Source: Hirudinaria manillensis
Lineage: Eukaryota > Annelida > Clitellata > Hirudinida > Hirudinidae
Direction: 5' to 3'
NCBI GenBank assembly: GCA_034509925.1
Contig: CM067534.1
Location: forward strand, 9,619,501 to 9,683,500
DNA: 64,000 nt
The notes below the pieces were generated by a model. That model ran no database searches. It was not told the origin of the DNA and saw nothing but the letters and a program-made list of their open reading frames with translations. Both the position numbers and the translations under genes were made by a program. This document shows, one piece after another, positions 53,101-63,713 of the stretch. Every line of letters begins with the position of its first letter. Position 1 is the stretch's first letter.

Positions 53101-53253
53101 ACAAAATAGAACAAAACACAAAGAATAACGTTCGCTTTAATACAAAATATCAACTTTAAGCCTTGTATCGGTCAAAAATATGGAATGATTTACCTGTGAA
53201 CGGACTGCATCGGGGCTTATCCGTGCTCTAACCTCCGATTCTTCGTCGGCCAT
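36083..53253 (-). CDS. CUX: CUX-type CUT-domain homeobox transcription factor
   Basis: Fifteen exons join without a frame break into 1136 codons plus stop: 53194-53253, 48614-48700, 43905-44022, 41388-41449, 41046-41178, 40127-40193, 39770-40053, 39293-39703, 39045-39227, 38798-38937, 38021-38360, 37809-37921, 37062-37692, 36478-36935, 36083-36406. The N-terminal third is coiled-coil-like. Exons 8-9 encode one CUT domain ([39 protein letters not shown]). Exon 13 encodes a second ([37 protein letters not shown]). Exon 14 encodes the homeodomain ([29 protein letters not shown]). An acidic Ser-rich tail follows. Three SUMO-type sites are visible (AKVEP, VKKEP, VKDEP). CUX proteins are nuclear repressors or activators; vertebrate members have three CUT repeats, here I find two. 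Exons 1-2 are supported by consensus splice sites and matching phase only, so they are less certain. Confidence 0.88.
40741..40880 (-). mobile_element. tRNA-derived SINE-like fragment
   Basis: The minus strand carries an RNA polymerase III B-box (GCGGTTCGAATCCCG) about 35-40 bp downstream of an A-box-like TTGCCGAGACGACGG. It lacks a proper cloverleaf acceptor stem. It shares the arrangement CGAAGG-x-GGTTCRAAYCCC with copies near 45.0 and 48.2 kb. It lies in a CUX intron, consistent with a short interspersed element derived from a tRNA. Confidence 0.45.
41303..41408 (-). repeat. 21-bp tandem repeat spanning a CUX exon-intron boundary
   Basis: On the coding (minus) strand the unit GTAGTTGATAGCATCATCCA plus G is repeated head to tail. 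Every copy contains the junction CAG|GTAGTTG that ends CUX exon 4. There are five such junctions, with last-exon-base positions 41388, 41367, 41346, 41325 and 41304. Each unit is 21 bp and encodes VVDSIIQ in frame with no stop, so any donor could be used. Confidence 0.9.
41540..41715. repeat. 11-bp minisatellite in CUX intron
   Basis: About fifteen copies of an 11-bp unit alternate between ACACAAGAAAT and ACACATGAAAT. Because 11 is not a multiple of three, all frames are open and generate repetitive Cys/Val/Phe/Leu/Tyr pseudo-proteins on the minus strand, which are not genes. Confidence 0.85.
42590..42650 (+). mobile_element. Possible tRNA-like SINE fragment
   Basis: A B-box-like GTGTTCGAATCCAGG follows CCAAGAGG, the same order as in the other tRNA-like fragments of this region. 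The A-box side is replaced by GTC/ATC triplets, so this copy is short and degraded. Confidence 0.3.
43735..43865. repeat. (GAGT)n microsatellite next to a CUX splice donor
   Basis: About 32 uninterrupted GAGT units. The array starts roughly 40 bp inside the intron that follows CUX exon 3 (donor at 43904). On the transcribed strand it reads as (ACTC)n. A pure array of this length is expected to be highly variable between individuals. Confidence 0.95.
44945..45030 (+). mobile_element. tRNA-derived SINE-like fragment
   Basis: It contains CCAAGGTTCTGAGGTTCAAATCCC (positions about 44,978-45,003), a B-box with the same flank as the fragments at 40.8 and 48.2 kb. No intact tRNA fold can be drawn. 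It is intronic in CUX. Confidence 0.4.
46000..46090. repeat. (GGAT)n/(GGATG)n microsatellite
   Basis: Imperfect GGATGGATG and GGGATGGATG units over about 90 bp in the large second intron of CUX. Similar CATC/CGTC arrays occur at 44,637-44,680, 47,510-47,575, 50,680-50,730 and 51,230-51,310. Confidence 0.8.
46380..46463. repeat. (ACAA)n microsatellite
   Basis: About 20 perfect ACAA units in CUX intron 2. It is the same motif as the much longer array at 47.66-47.98 kb, 1.2 kb away. Confidence 0.95.
46825..47240. repeat. (AAT)n triplet arrays
   Basis: Two runs of AAT units, a short one at about 46,828-46,902 and a longer one at about 47,056-47,238 with scattered AAC interruptions. They generate poly-Ile, poly-Tyr and poly-Leu pseudo-frames on the minus strand. 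Intronic in CUX. Confidence 0.9.
47657..47982. repeat. Long (CAAA)n microsatellite with two interruptions
   Basis: About 325 bp of CAAA units, roughly 80 copies, broken only near 47,796 (one base lost) and 47,811 (A to C change). On the minus strand it reads (TTTG)n and opens all frames (FVCL repeats). It lies in CUX intron 2, about 630 bp from exon 2. Confidence 0.95.
48110..48250 (-). mobile_element. tRNA-derived SINE-like fragment
   Basis: The minus strand carries CTCGAAGGCTGGAGGTTCAA followed by CTCCCACTCGG, a slightly mutated B-box, and a GCGACTACCGTCGAG upstream half. Layout and flanking CGAAGG match the 40.8 kb copy. It is not a functional tRNA because no acceptor stem pairs. Intronic in CUX. 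Confidence 0.45.
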
Positions 53254-54819
53254 TTTAAAACAGTCTGAATACAAATGAATAAAATAAAAAAAAAATGATT
53301 TCCTTCCTTTGTAGCGGATACTCGAGCACAACGTAGTGAGATGCCAGGGACAGAGAGATATGATCCCTACGGTGCTGTTGCTATACCTTTCAAGAAGTGA
53401 TAGGGCCGCCTAGTCTATAATTAATATGGCTGCCAGGCATACATCAAATATAGGAGATATCGATGGGCCAAGCGATTGCTCGCCTCTCGATATTATCTCT
53501 CCTGCCTAACGTGTACAAAAAGTTTTCTCTTACGGCTGCAATGTTTAGAAGCAACGTTTAGCTGTATCCTCGGTTCGATTATCATCGATCTTTGACCCCT
53601 CTTTTATTTACCAGTTGAGAAAGCCGGTCACGACAAAAATGGCGGCGAATTGTTATTTAAATGACTTTGTTTTAAATCAGAAACATCCTCCCGCCCCGTC
53701 AACCAAAAGACACCGAAAGTAAGACTTGTTGCAATCCGATCCCTTTATAGCGAAGATACTGGTGTGCAATTACCTACAATTTAAATAAATTTTTAAATAA
53801 CCTTCAAATCCAGACATCTTCTAAGAGACGAAGATATGAGTTATTCAACGTATCGATAATCTTCGACCTAATAATGAAATTAAGCTAATCTCTTTCGAGA
53901 AATGTAAGGCGTCAATAAATAGAAGGATGCGGCCATTCAAAGGCCATCATAATCAGACACCCGATATTTCTATTCCTAAATATGGCACGAAATCCCGCCA
54001 ATATCAATTTGAAACTCCGTCGCAGTGCTATAAATGAAAACGATGGGAAAACTCAGATATGCATTGCTGCCACTTTGTTTAAAATGTAGTCGGAAATCTT
54101 ACGCAACTAACTAGATTATGCAAAGTGATGGACAGAAATTTGAAGGCATAACATTTAGCCAACCATAAAGAATGAGGCTCCAACATCATAAAATCAGCGC
54201 CCCCTTTAAAAGTTAATGATCTGCCTTGGGAATAATCATCGGCCGTTCAAAATAATTACATTTGTTTCAATAACGGTGCCGAAAGAGGAAGTTAACGAAA
54301 GAGCTAAGGCAACTTAAAGAAACAAATATGATTAAATAATTCAAATGCAAATTACAACAAACTTGAAAACATTAGAGGTAAGTAACAATTTTAAACTGAA
54401 AGTGCTCTAAAGCAACTCCCATGACAAGATTAGAGAAAATATTTGAATAAAATACAGCCATGCAGATGTCAAACGGCCTAAAATCGGAACTACGTCGATG
54501 GAATGATAGAAAAAAAACCACTCAAAATACTGAGACATTTTCCAAACAAATCAGGTTTCATCACCAACAAAGCCAACAGTTACGTGCACAAGACATTTAT
54601 AAATCCATGAAAAATGAAAGCATATAAAAAATGATCACATAAAAAAATAACTCGAGTAAATTAGAGGCATTCAAATTAATGAGACAAATCTTGAGTGTGA
54701 CTTCGAAAAGCATTAGAAAGGACGTGCACGATCAAAGTCCCCAAACGTTTCCACGACGACAAAAGGAGACGACAACCTCTTCGACACGTCGAGAATCGTT
54801 TTCTTTTTTCTTTTTTTTC
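53254..54819. other. Spacer between CUX exon 1 and SH2B gene end
   Basis: This is the likely CUX promoter side and the SH2B 3' flank. It contains only short AT-rich open frames. The CUX start codon at 53251-53253 is preceded by TTTTAAA. No repeat array or RNA gene recognised. Confidence 0.4.
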
Positions 54820-57725
54820 TCAGACAAACGAATAGGGATTCTCGACGGCTCTCGCCGCAGAAGACGACGAAGCGACCTGCGCCGATCGATCTCGGTCGTC
54901 GGCCGAGTCCGTCTGAGCGCGCACCGACCCGCCCCTGACGGCCGCGACCCTCGACGGTCCTCCCGAATCCCCTTCGGCGTTTCCGTCCTCGAAGGCCGTC
55001 CGACTCGAAGACGCGTCGAGCGCGTGTCGGTCCGGGGAAGAATCGGCGGAGGAAGGACGAGGTCGAGAGCCCGAGCGGCAGACGACGAAGTCGGTGAGGG
55101 TGACGTCGGAGGAGCCCCCGGTTTCCAGCGGTATGGGGTGGCTGCGAAAGTGTTCCAGCATGTCGAATATGGAAGGAAAACAAAGATGCTGCACTCTGCA
55201 TTGTCCCTCGTGATTCAGAGTCATCCTGAGATGCTGGTCGGACGATTTGCAGTCGTGATTAATCGAGCGATTAAGGATGATTAATTCTACATTTACGAAC
55301 GTGTTGCGCGATTATTCTCGACCGAGTTTTCGTTTACTAATTTATCTGATAATCGCTCGACTCGTTCGTTCTTAGCCAACCTTAGCTCTAGCCTGGAAAT
55401 TGAAAGTGAGCACGAATTCTCCCTTCCTGGTTTCGCTTTGTCTCACCAGGAAGACGCCGTGAGCCTCGCCGCCCTGCCGCAGAACCGAGAGGGCCGCTTC
55501 CGTCCTCGTCAGCATCCCGTGGAACCAAGGATAGTCGCTCAGGTTGACGGCACGTTCGACGACCGTCGCGTCCGCGTCGCTCGCCAAACGACTTTGCGAA
55601 GAAGGAACCGACGCTGTCGAATGGAAACGAATGCCATACGATCGAATTGTGCGATTACGATAGTCGCGTCATCAACCTGTTCTCCCCGACGTCGAAAGCT
55701 TCCTCTTCCCGATCGGAGGGTCGCCGGTTCCGTCGTTGACGGGGGATCTGGAGAGCGCGGACGAGGATCCTCTGCTCGGCGTCCTTGGCGGGAGGGAGGG
55801 AGGAGCGAGTACTTCGCCCTCGAAACTGACGTTGGAAGATCTTCTCCTGTCCTGTTGATAGTCTTCACCTGCAATTGCTGTCGTCCCTTAATTTTTGCTA
55901 ATCGAGGTTGTTATTAATAATTTCACGTCCATCATGGGAGATGTCAATTAGCGAACGCTCCAAAATTAGAGCTTGGCTTCTTGCTCAGGAATATAAAAAA
56001 AAATCAATGATTAGGATTTGATGTCCATAGAAATACAATAAAAGGATTTCAAATTAGATTTTCTTGCTCGAGAATTTCATCAAGAGATTACGAACCTCTG
56101 CTGACGTGCCTCAGTTTTGCTTCGGGAGTTTCAACAGCAAGAAGAGTGTTTTGGGACAGAACGCTGTCTCTCCTATGCTGTCTTTTCCCACCCGCCGGCG
56201 ACCTCGAAAGATAGGCGGATTCAAACACTTTTGTCAAATATGATGATTGTAACATAAAAAAGTCAATTTCAGAATGATAATTTTTCCAAAAACGTTAAAA
56301 ATAGAAAGTAAAATGGAGAATATCCTTAGTACTGGGTGCCCCAAAAGAATGGATCATCCTTTATGGCCATACACTTCTGAATCAGTTCCAGCCATGATTT
56401 CATTTCATTGGAGTCTCTTGCTTGAAACACACATTCCACATTGAGGCTGGCCTGGCAATGGAATTTCAGAAACTTTTGTTTAACGGATATGACGAAAGCA
56501 CGAAATCTGAAAGACGTTCCACCCGACTTGCCTTGATGACGAAAGTGTTTTCGCACTCGGGCATTTCCAGGGCCGTCGTTTCTCTCGCTTCGTGTATCAT
56601 GAAACAAAACACACCCATCTGTGGCCTCGAGCACTTTGTTCGAAAGAAATCCATTCAAGAGATCAAAACATTCTATAATCGATTACAAACGAAACAAACG
56701 AAACGACAAACTTTTGGCGGAATGTAAATCTCCAGGAGATCCCCGCCGGTCGTTCGAATCAGGACCGCTTTGCACTTCTCCCACTTGGCTTTACCGCTGA
56801 CGTCGTCGTCCACGAGTTTGTTGAGGCTTCCCTCCTTCATGCATTCCACCAACATCTTCGTCATCTTCGCGTTAGGAGGAGACGACGACGACGCTCCGCG
56901 AGATCCGTGATGCTTCGACTTGTGTCCGTGATGGGAATGATGGTGATGATGGCGATGCTTTTCCACGTACCGAGGGAGCAACGCGTCCGACGAGTCGTCG
57001 AAAGACGGGTCGACGGAGTTTTCCGACTCGTCCGAGTGGTGCTTGAACAGTTGTCTCAGGGGTCTCTGCTTCGAGGGTTTCAGGGAAAACTTCTGGAAAA
57101 ATGCGATCGCGTTGTTCTTCTGCTGGGAATGCGGCTTCGCGGCGGCGACCTGAGGATCCTTGTTAAAACCGTCCGACTTGCTTTTTCCAGAAATTAGACA
57201 AACGTGGGCAGAGGCGACGGAGATGCTGCCGTGTTTCGGACCGAGATCGGGCACCGAATCCGTAGTTTTAGAGACGAAACTGTGGCATTTGTTCGATCGG
57301 CAACTCTCGACTCTGTGAACGGAAGAACTCATCTCAGCAGGCAACCTGAAACGTGTTCAGAAAAGAAATTTGCTATATAAATGTTGTAACCTACATAAAT
57401 AACATGAACTTTTGTTATCGTGAACGACGAGCCAAAATGATTCTAACATTTTGTCTAAGCCACTGTTTCCAGTGCCAACAGGCAGAGTGGCAGAATTGAC
57501 TTGTTGGCCATTTGAAAGGAGAAGAGAAGATGATGGTGAAGGGGAGTTGAAATGGTGCAGGAAATATTCTGAGAACTTTCTTCCAAAATCCTGCCCTGCA
57601 TAATGAGGATTGTCTTGAAGATACTGACCCACGTGCCAAGCAAACTCCTCAGCTGCCAGAGCGGCATGGTGCTCGCAAAAATCAGACCATGATGCACGAG
57701 TCTTCTTGGAAGAATCACCGTTCAT
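54820..57725 (-). CDS. SH2B: SH2B-family adaptor protein (SH2B/Lnk)
   Basis: The start at 57725 opens an N-terminal dimerisation domain ([26 protein letters not shown]). Exons 57391-57725, 56712-57345, 56532-56633 and one from 56451 down, then further exons, keep phase. A His-rich linker ([12 protein letters not shown]) precedes the PH domain, which spans three exons ([13 protein letters not shown]-free core [26 protein letters not shown]). A Ser/Pro-rich linker is followed by the SH2 domain: [20 protein letters not shown], then [17 protein letters not shown], with the phosphotyrosine-binding Arg in FLVR, and [19 protein letters not shown]. The last residues ENPYSFV match the conserved NQYSFV tail of the family. 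SH2B proteins recruit signalling partners to activated receptor tyrosine kinases and JAK2. Exon 3 ends at a GC donor (AAG|GCAAGT). Confidence 0.94.
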
Positions 57726-58224
57726 CGTGGGACTCAATCAGCTGCGCATGTTTAGTAATTATGCTCATTTTGAAATCGGCAGGCGGTTAATTTTACGTTA
57801 TTTGTCTAAATTGTAGTCATATAACGTCAATATGTCTGCGAACTTCTGAAATCTGCTATATGCAGAGACGCCGCATCCTTTAAAAGAGTCAAACGTGTTC
57901 TGTTCCCGTTAAATGAACTCGCTAGGTGTAAACCCAAAGCTTAAGCCTTTAAATCACATGCTACTGCACCGACACGAGCAAGGCGCTCACCACAGGGTTT
58001 GTTTACTCAGCCATTCAGAATAATTCTTCCATCTAAAGATAAACTGGATATGCTTTATTCGCGAATTTTGAAAGATAATTTGCTTAAAATGCTTGAACAG
58101 CTTTTCAAAAATTCCAATAATCGATATGCATATTATCATAATATCAAAATATATTGACATCATCATCATACTATAAAACGCCATTTGGCGCACACGAACT
58201 CTCCAGCAGACAAAATGAGAGAAC

Positions 58225-58667
58225 ATGCACCGATGCAATACTCGAAACTTGTTTAGAAGAAACGATTTAAAAATGTTGTTTTTACTCCAAAGAGGTAGCT
58301 ACACTTCAGAAGTAAAAGCGAGCTTCGGATTGCAAAAAAAAAAACACCTAAATTCAAAATGGGTGGGAACTTGTTTAATTTTCCAAATGTTTTATATATC
58401 GTACCATGCTAACTGTTTTGGAGGTGATGTAATGTATTTAATCATGAACAACGATCCTCAGTAATTGTCATTTACCCAGAATGCAAGGAAAAAATCCCAC
58501 ATCTTCCAACAACCTCATCAGATCCACAGTTGGAATCAAATGATGTGTTGAATTATTTTACGTTAAAAAAACTTAACTACACTTTGCTCAATGCATTGAG
58601 CTCGGATTTGTTACCTAGGGTTGTCGCTGGGAAAGCTGTGCCAGTGGTTGTTTGGCACTTTACATAG
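58225..58667 (+). CDS. Unrecognised protein of 84 residues
   Basis: Two exons, 58225-58294 and 58480-58667, join in phase (AGAG|GTAGCT donor, TTTACCCAG acceptor). The product begins with a basic, amphipathic stretch (MHRCNTRNLFRRNDLKMLF), which could be a mitochondrial targeting sequence. It continues with VLNYFTLKKLNYTLLNALSS and ends VVAGKAVPVVVWHFT. I recognise no family. The exon 2 composition is coding-like and more GC-rich than the intron. It starts 499 bp from the divergent SH2B start and ends only 80 bp from the convergent DZIP1 stop. A different upstream start is possible. Confidence 0.5.
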
Positions 58668-58747
58668 TCGCACTTTACTTCGTCAAACGTAAAAAAAAAG
58701 TTAGGAACATGTAATGATTTCGTCCCGCAAATCGTCTGCTCCGACCT

Positions 58748-61546
58748 TTACATATTTTTTCGGCATTGGGGTGCTTTTTCTATGTAACTTTCTTCTGATA
58801 ATAGAATGGATGAAACGTCGGACTGTGGAAAAAAATTTCAGATGGATGAGTGGGAAATAAATATATTTGTCATCAGCTCTTGTACTAACCCCTACATCCG
58901 ATCCAAAACTTGGCATCTTGCGAGGAGCAAGACTTGAAGAAACCTTTGGTGAATTACAACCTTCATCGACCTCCGTCATACTGCTGCAAGCACAAATCAT
59001 CGTTAATAAAAATTTAAAAAAAAAGAAATCAAGAGGATTAGGAGGGTCACAGGGATGTTGGGCATACCCAAATTGCGTCTATGGGATAATTTCTTGGCAT
59101 TTGTGCCCACAAAATATAATTAGAACCACAGCAATTCAAAGCAGGAATAATATTTTTCTATGGCCAGTTTTAAATGAAATATCAGTTGATAATTTACAGT
59201 TGAAATTGCTGGAGCAGTTTAAACTTCTTCATTCATGCAAGTAAAGTTTGGATTTTTAACCTTATTTCATCCCATTCTGAAATATCACTTTCAGTGTTTT
59301 GAGGGACATTTGATGCACCTTTCTGGCTCATATTGCTGTCCAAAATAGACTTTGCCTTGATTTTGGCTTTAACAGGTTCGTTGACCTTCAAAACGGTGTC
59401 TGAATTGCCGCTGTTTGACCTTCCAAAGAGTTTAAAAAGCTTTAATGGCTGAGAGAAGGAATTAAAATTCTTCGTTACCAGTTTGAAAATGGATTTGGAG
59501 TTGAAAGAAGCTGAGGAGAATGTGCTCGTTCTTTCAATGCAAGATGTTGACTGTCTTGCAATGATATTGGATTGCTGAGGTATTCAGACATGAAATGCTG
59601 GCCTGAAATGCTCTGCTCGACTTGCTGATCCAAACTGCTCTTCAGCTGCTCGCGAATTGTTTCAAAGCCGTGGAATTTCTGGAAAATCCATCAAAATCAC
59701 TCCAGTATTTTGAGTTCATGGATTTAAGAAATTAGTTTCTGTAGACTTAAGAGCACCTTTGTCAGTTTGTTCCTTTCAAACTGCAGCAATTTTGAAGCAC
59801 TCTGGTATGACTCGTAACTTGCCACTGACGGATTCTAAAAATTAGTAATAATAATAATAATAATTAAATAATAAGTTATTTGCCACTTATTGAGAGACAT
59901 TCACAAACATTTTGATAATCTAACCTCAATTCCACTGCTTTTCAATATGAGTATGACCTCATTTTCAACCTCCTTTCTAAAAGCTGCAAATCTTTCTTCA
60001 TCGTCGTCAAATGTAAATGGAAGGCTTGGAAATCTATTAAAATGAATAATAAAATGATGTCCTCAGATTTTCAAATTAAAATTTAAAAAAATTAAAATCA
60101 TTACCCAGGCTCGTGAACGGCATCTGGCATCTCGATTTTCAGTTGGGTTGAGGTCACATTGCCTGACAATAAAATCGTGTGTTAAACGATAATGTTAATA
60201 AATACTAATATGTTCGTGTGTGAGCAAGAGACAGACATTCTCTTGACTGCCTGAAAATTGGGCAACAATTTGAGGGTCCATCATTGAAAAAAAAAATCCC
60301 AAAGACCGAGCGGGGACTTCAAATCTTCGGTATCCGTTATTTTGTCGCGTTTTTCCTTAATTTTTGAGCTGGCGGGTGTGGCAGTGCCTTCCATTTTGTT
60401 TGAATCTTTGTTTTTGTTCAAAGTCCTGGTGTTGTGCTTCTTGTGGATGGCATTTGCCTGTGTAAATGGTTCCATATTTTAATATTTATGAAATCCCCAT
60501 ATCTTCAAAATGTAAAATTTATCAATATCGCTTAATAAAGCAGTTGTGCTTTAATTTGGAAGAAAATATGTTTACTACTTATCAATAAAACGATTGAGAT
60601 CAAGTTACTGCAACGATTTTGTTGAGTTCGTCTGCTGGGACCTCGTCTCTGGGTCGACTCTTTCCTGATTTCGGAAAAGAAACTTTTTGGGAGTCAACGA
60701 TGAATTTGCGATCTCTTTCTTCGCTCCATGCTTCGGTCATTTTCGTCTGCAATGCCTTAAATGAATTATTCATAACTTTCGATCGATCACCTTCCTTAAT
60801 AAATCAGATTTTTTTTATATATTTAGATATTTGTAAAGTATTAGGAAATGATATAATAATTGATTCCGTTCAATTTTAGTTCTGAATTTGTGGCTTACTT
60901 TGTTCGGGTTTCTCGAAACGCCAGGGACTTTGAAATCCTTCAATTTGTCTACCAGGCTGTGGGATGTTATTTTCTGCAATTCCTCTTTTAATTTTGAATT
61001 ATATTCTTTCAGGGACTCCTGAAATGTTCAATTATGAAATTCAATATTAACTTTAATAATAATTCATAAGAATTTTCTACAATATTTTCGTTATCATTAT
61101 TAATAGCATGCCAGGAAAGTAAATATACTAAATAAATGCTCTATCTAAACACAACACAACAACATAATAACACAAGTCTTACAATTTCTTCCTGAAGAAT
61201 TTCATCGACATCGTGGTTTGATATTTTTGGTAAGTTTTCGTGTGCACCTGATACATGTGGTTAAGTGATCAAGTATCAAATGATCAAGTACATTGTTAGG
61301 TAATTTATAATTAGTGTAAAATGTAAGTAATAAACAACTTTTTATATGAATGAAGATGCTGTTGATGATGATGGGGCAATTGCAATCAATTTGATTCATT
61401 ATCATTGTCTATATCATTCATTATTATTGCCTATATCATTCATTATCATACCTACATTAGTATATCATTGCTGAGGCAAGTTAAATTAAAAATTCATTTA
61501 TTGAAGCATCTATTTTTCAATTTACAAAAATGATGGAAGTATGGTA

Positions 61547-61600
<54 letters not shown>

Positions 61601-63023
61601 GTGATAGAAACTCAACTCTGCCTGCTTAGAAGAACTGAAATGGTTTTTTCAGACTCCTGTTGTTTCAAATTAGCTTCGTTTATCATTCGCATCGTTTCTT
61701 TCTGCATCTTGTTGATTTTATTCTGAACATTCGAGAGAAAATGATGGCACTATGGCTTTGAGTCACGACTAATAATGATTTTGCAATCTACAATCATAAC
61801 TGATTGAGCACTAATAACATTAATAGTGAAACTAAGTGTTGGTAATTTTCAAATCAATTACCTCATAATCTAATTTTACTTTCTCAACTCGATCCCTCAG
61901 TTCTTGTTCTTTCTCATTCTTCAAATACAATTGTTATCGTTGGTAATTATTGAAATTATTGTTAAATTTAGTTATTATAACCACAATCATCATCATCATC
62001 ATCATTACCATTTCTTCCTTCAGAAGCTTGCTGTTTTCTACTTCCTCTTTCAACTTAAAGTGCAACTCTTTCAGTTCCTGCCTAAAGACTTCATTTTCTT
62101 TTTGAAGTTGTTCCAGTTGTTGTGAAAGTTGCAGGTTGTTAGCATTGTTGAGTCTCAGCTCATCCAGTTTGTCTTTGTGTCTTTTTATGAGGTGGTTCCT
62201 CCAAAAACTTTCATTCATGAAGGCCTTGCCACAATAACTGCACTGAATTCATTTTGGAATAAGTTTTTTTTTATTATTAATTTTTGGGAAATTTTATTGT
62301 TATGTTCTACTTTGAAGTAGGAGTCTGGTCCAAATTTCATTAGCTTCTGTTGAGTCAGGAGAATTTTTTTGCGGTTGTGGCTCTCTGATCTTGCTTTATT
62401 CAGTTCATTTTTTAGATCATCAATTTCTGTTGATTTTTCAGAATGATCCTATAATAGTTTCAATAATAGTTGTTAGAATCAGAAGTATGATATTAAATTT
62501 AAGAAAAGTTTAAATTCAGGAAAATACATTTCCCAGTTTCTCGATGATCTCCAAGTTGTCTTTTATTTTTTCCAACAAATAATTTTGTGAATGCTGCAGA
62601 ATAAAACATAATTTAAAAGCAGAGAAAAGACGATGACACCAACAAATCAATTACTACAAACCAAAAGGTATTCAATTATCAGTTGAGACAATAGAAATAC
62701 TTTTATGAAATTTGGATCAGCATCTTGTAAATTCTACAAAGTATAGAAAAATTTAACTTTTCTTGAGTGTTATACTAGTAAAGTGTGACTGATCTAACAA
62801 ACTCCTTGTGAATGCTACAAAATGCAATGTTCACTAAGTTGTCTTGCAAAATTGAAATGTCTGGTTTGGCCAGCAGTTGGTCAATGTTGACTAAACCTTT
62901 CGATAAAAAATTATAATTACGAAATGACTTGAGAATATATTTGCCCATTGACCTACCAAGTTTTTTCCAGTCCAACATAACGTCTCTTGGCGCAAATTGA
63001 AAATCTTTGTCTAAAGTATTCAT
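58748..63023 (-). CDS. DZIP1: DZIP1 (iguana) ciliary zinc-finger protein
   Basis: About nineteen short exons keep phase from 63023 to the stop at 58748. The first exons carry the family's N-terminal block (LDWKKLG, then ISILQDNLVNIAFCSI), matching DZIP1 VDWRRL and LTLQENIMNITFC. A single C2H2 finger (CSYCGKAFMNESFWRNHLIK then RH) lies near 62,240, followed by a long coiled coil (62,200-61,000). A basic then acidic Ser-rich C-terminal half ends in QCRKNM. One exon is only 33 bp (62701-62733). One intron of about 47 bp (starting GTCGAG near 59,64x) must be removed to keep frame. DZIP1 acts at the basal body/transition zone in ciliogenesis and Hedgehog signalling. The gene is complete. Confidence 0.9.
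61546..61602. repeat. (GAT)n triplet run in DZIP1 intron
   Basis: About 18 perfect ATG/GAT units between two coiled-coil exons. It is one of many ATC/GAT triplet runs in this window, e.g. 28,275-28,320, 35,596-35,645, 42,320-42,350 and 49,255-49,290. Confidence 0.95.
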
Positions 63024-63302
63024 TTTAAAATAAAGTTTCTGCTCAGAAGAAATAATTCTTGATGTTTGTTATTGTTTGTGTTGTTATGGCAGCTTGTCAA
63101 GAGTATATTTTCAAGTTTTATATAACTTAATAATTTTTTATGGACAAAATAGTTTTTTTAAATAATTTGTTTAATTATTAAAAAATAATATTTTACAAAA
63201 TTTTGACAAAAACATAAATTTGTTTATTATTCTGTCTATGGGTCTGCTGTTAACTCTTTGCCGTGCCTTAGCTTTGTTTTGGTTGCTGCCGGGCCCTGCA
63301 AA

Positions 63303-63713
63303 ATGCTTCTAACGTACGCTGAGCTTTGTAGGTGGAGTGGAATGACTCTGTTTGAGATATGGATTAATTGTGTCGGCCTATTTGTTTATTCGGTTATTTT
63401 AGCCCTGAAATTGGAGGGCATTTGCGATTTCTCATGGCACATTGTTTTCTCGCCCCTTTTCGTTTCTAGTGGTCTTAACGCGTATTTGACATTAATATTT
63501 TTTATCAGAAACGTGAAATTGAGACTAAATAAAGTTATACCCGTAGTAAAATTTTGTCGCTCGGTATTTCTGGTTAGTTCCTTGTTTATGTTTTATTTGC
63601 TTGCCAGTTACAAAGCAACAGGTTCATCGAATATAGCTTATCCTCTTGTTCTCGTTCCTTTGTACGTCGTCCTACTCATTCTCATGGTGCGAATTTGTCA
63701 TGGAACATATTAG
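63303..63713 (+). CDS. TMEM203: Transmembrane protein 203
   Basis: A single uninterrupted exon of 136 codons plus stop, exactly the human TMEM203 length. The start at 63303 is chosen because MLLTYAELCRWSGMTLFEIW aligns with the human N-terminus (MLFSLRELVQWLGFATFEIF); the frame is open further upstream but has no ATG. Four hydrophobic segments are visible: around residues 12-32 (LFEIWINCVGLFVYSVILAL), 45-65, 75-100 and 105-132 (VLVPLYVVLLILMVRIC). TMEM203 is an endomembrane protein linked to ER calcium handling and STING. It lacks introns, unlike every other gene here. It is divergent from DZIP1, with 279 bp between start codons. Confidence 0.92.
   Translation: MLLTYAELCRWSGMTLFEIWINCVGLFVYSVILALKLEGICDFSWHIVFSPLFVSSGLNAYLTLIFFIRNVKLRLNKVIPVVKFCRSVFLVSSLFMFYLLASYKATGSSNIAYPLVLVPLYVVLLILMVRICHGTY

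Noticed and set aside
54679..55284. 201-codon plus-strand Arg-rich frame
   Set aside because: Antisense shadow of the GC-rich SH2B SH2 and tail exon.
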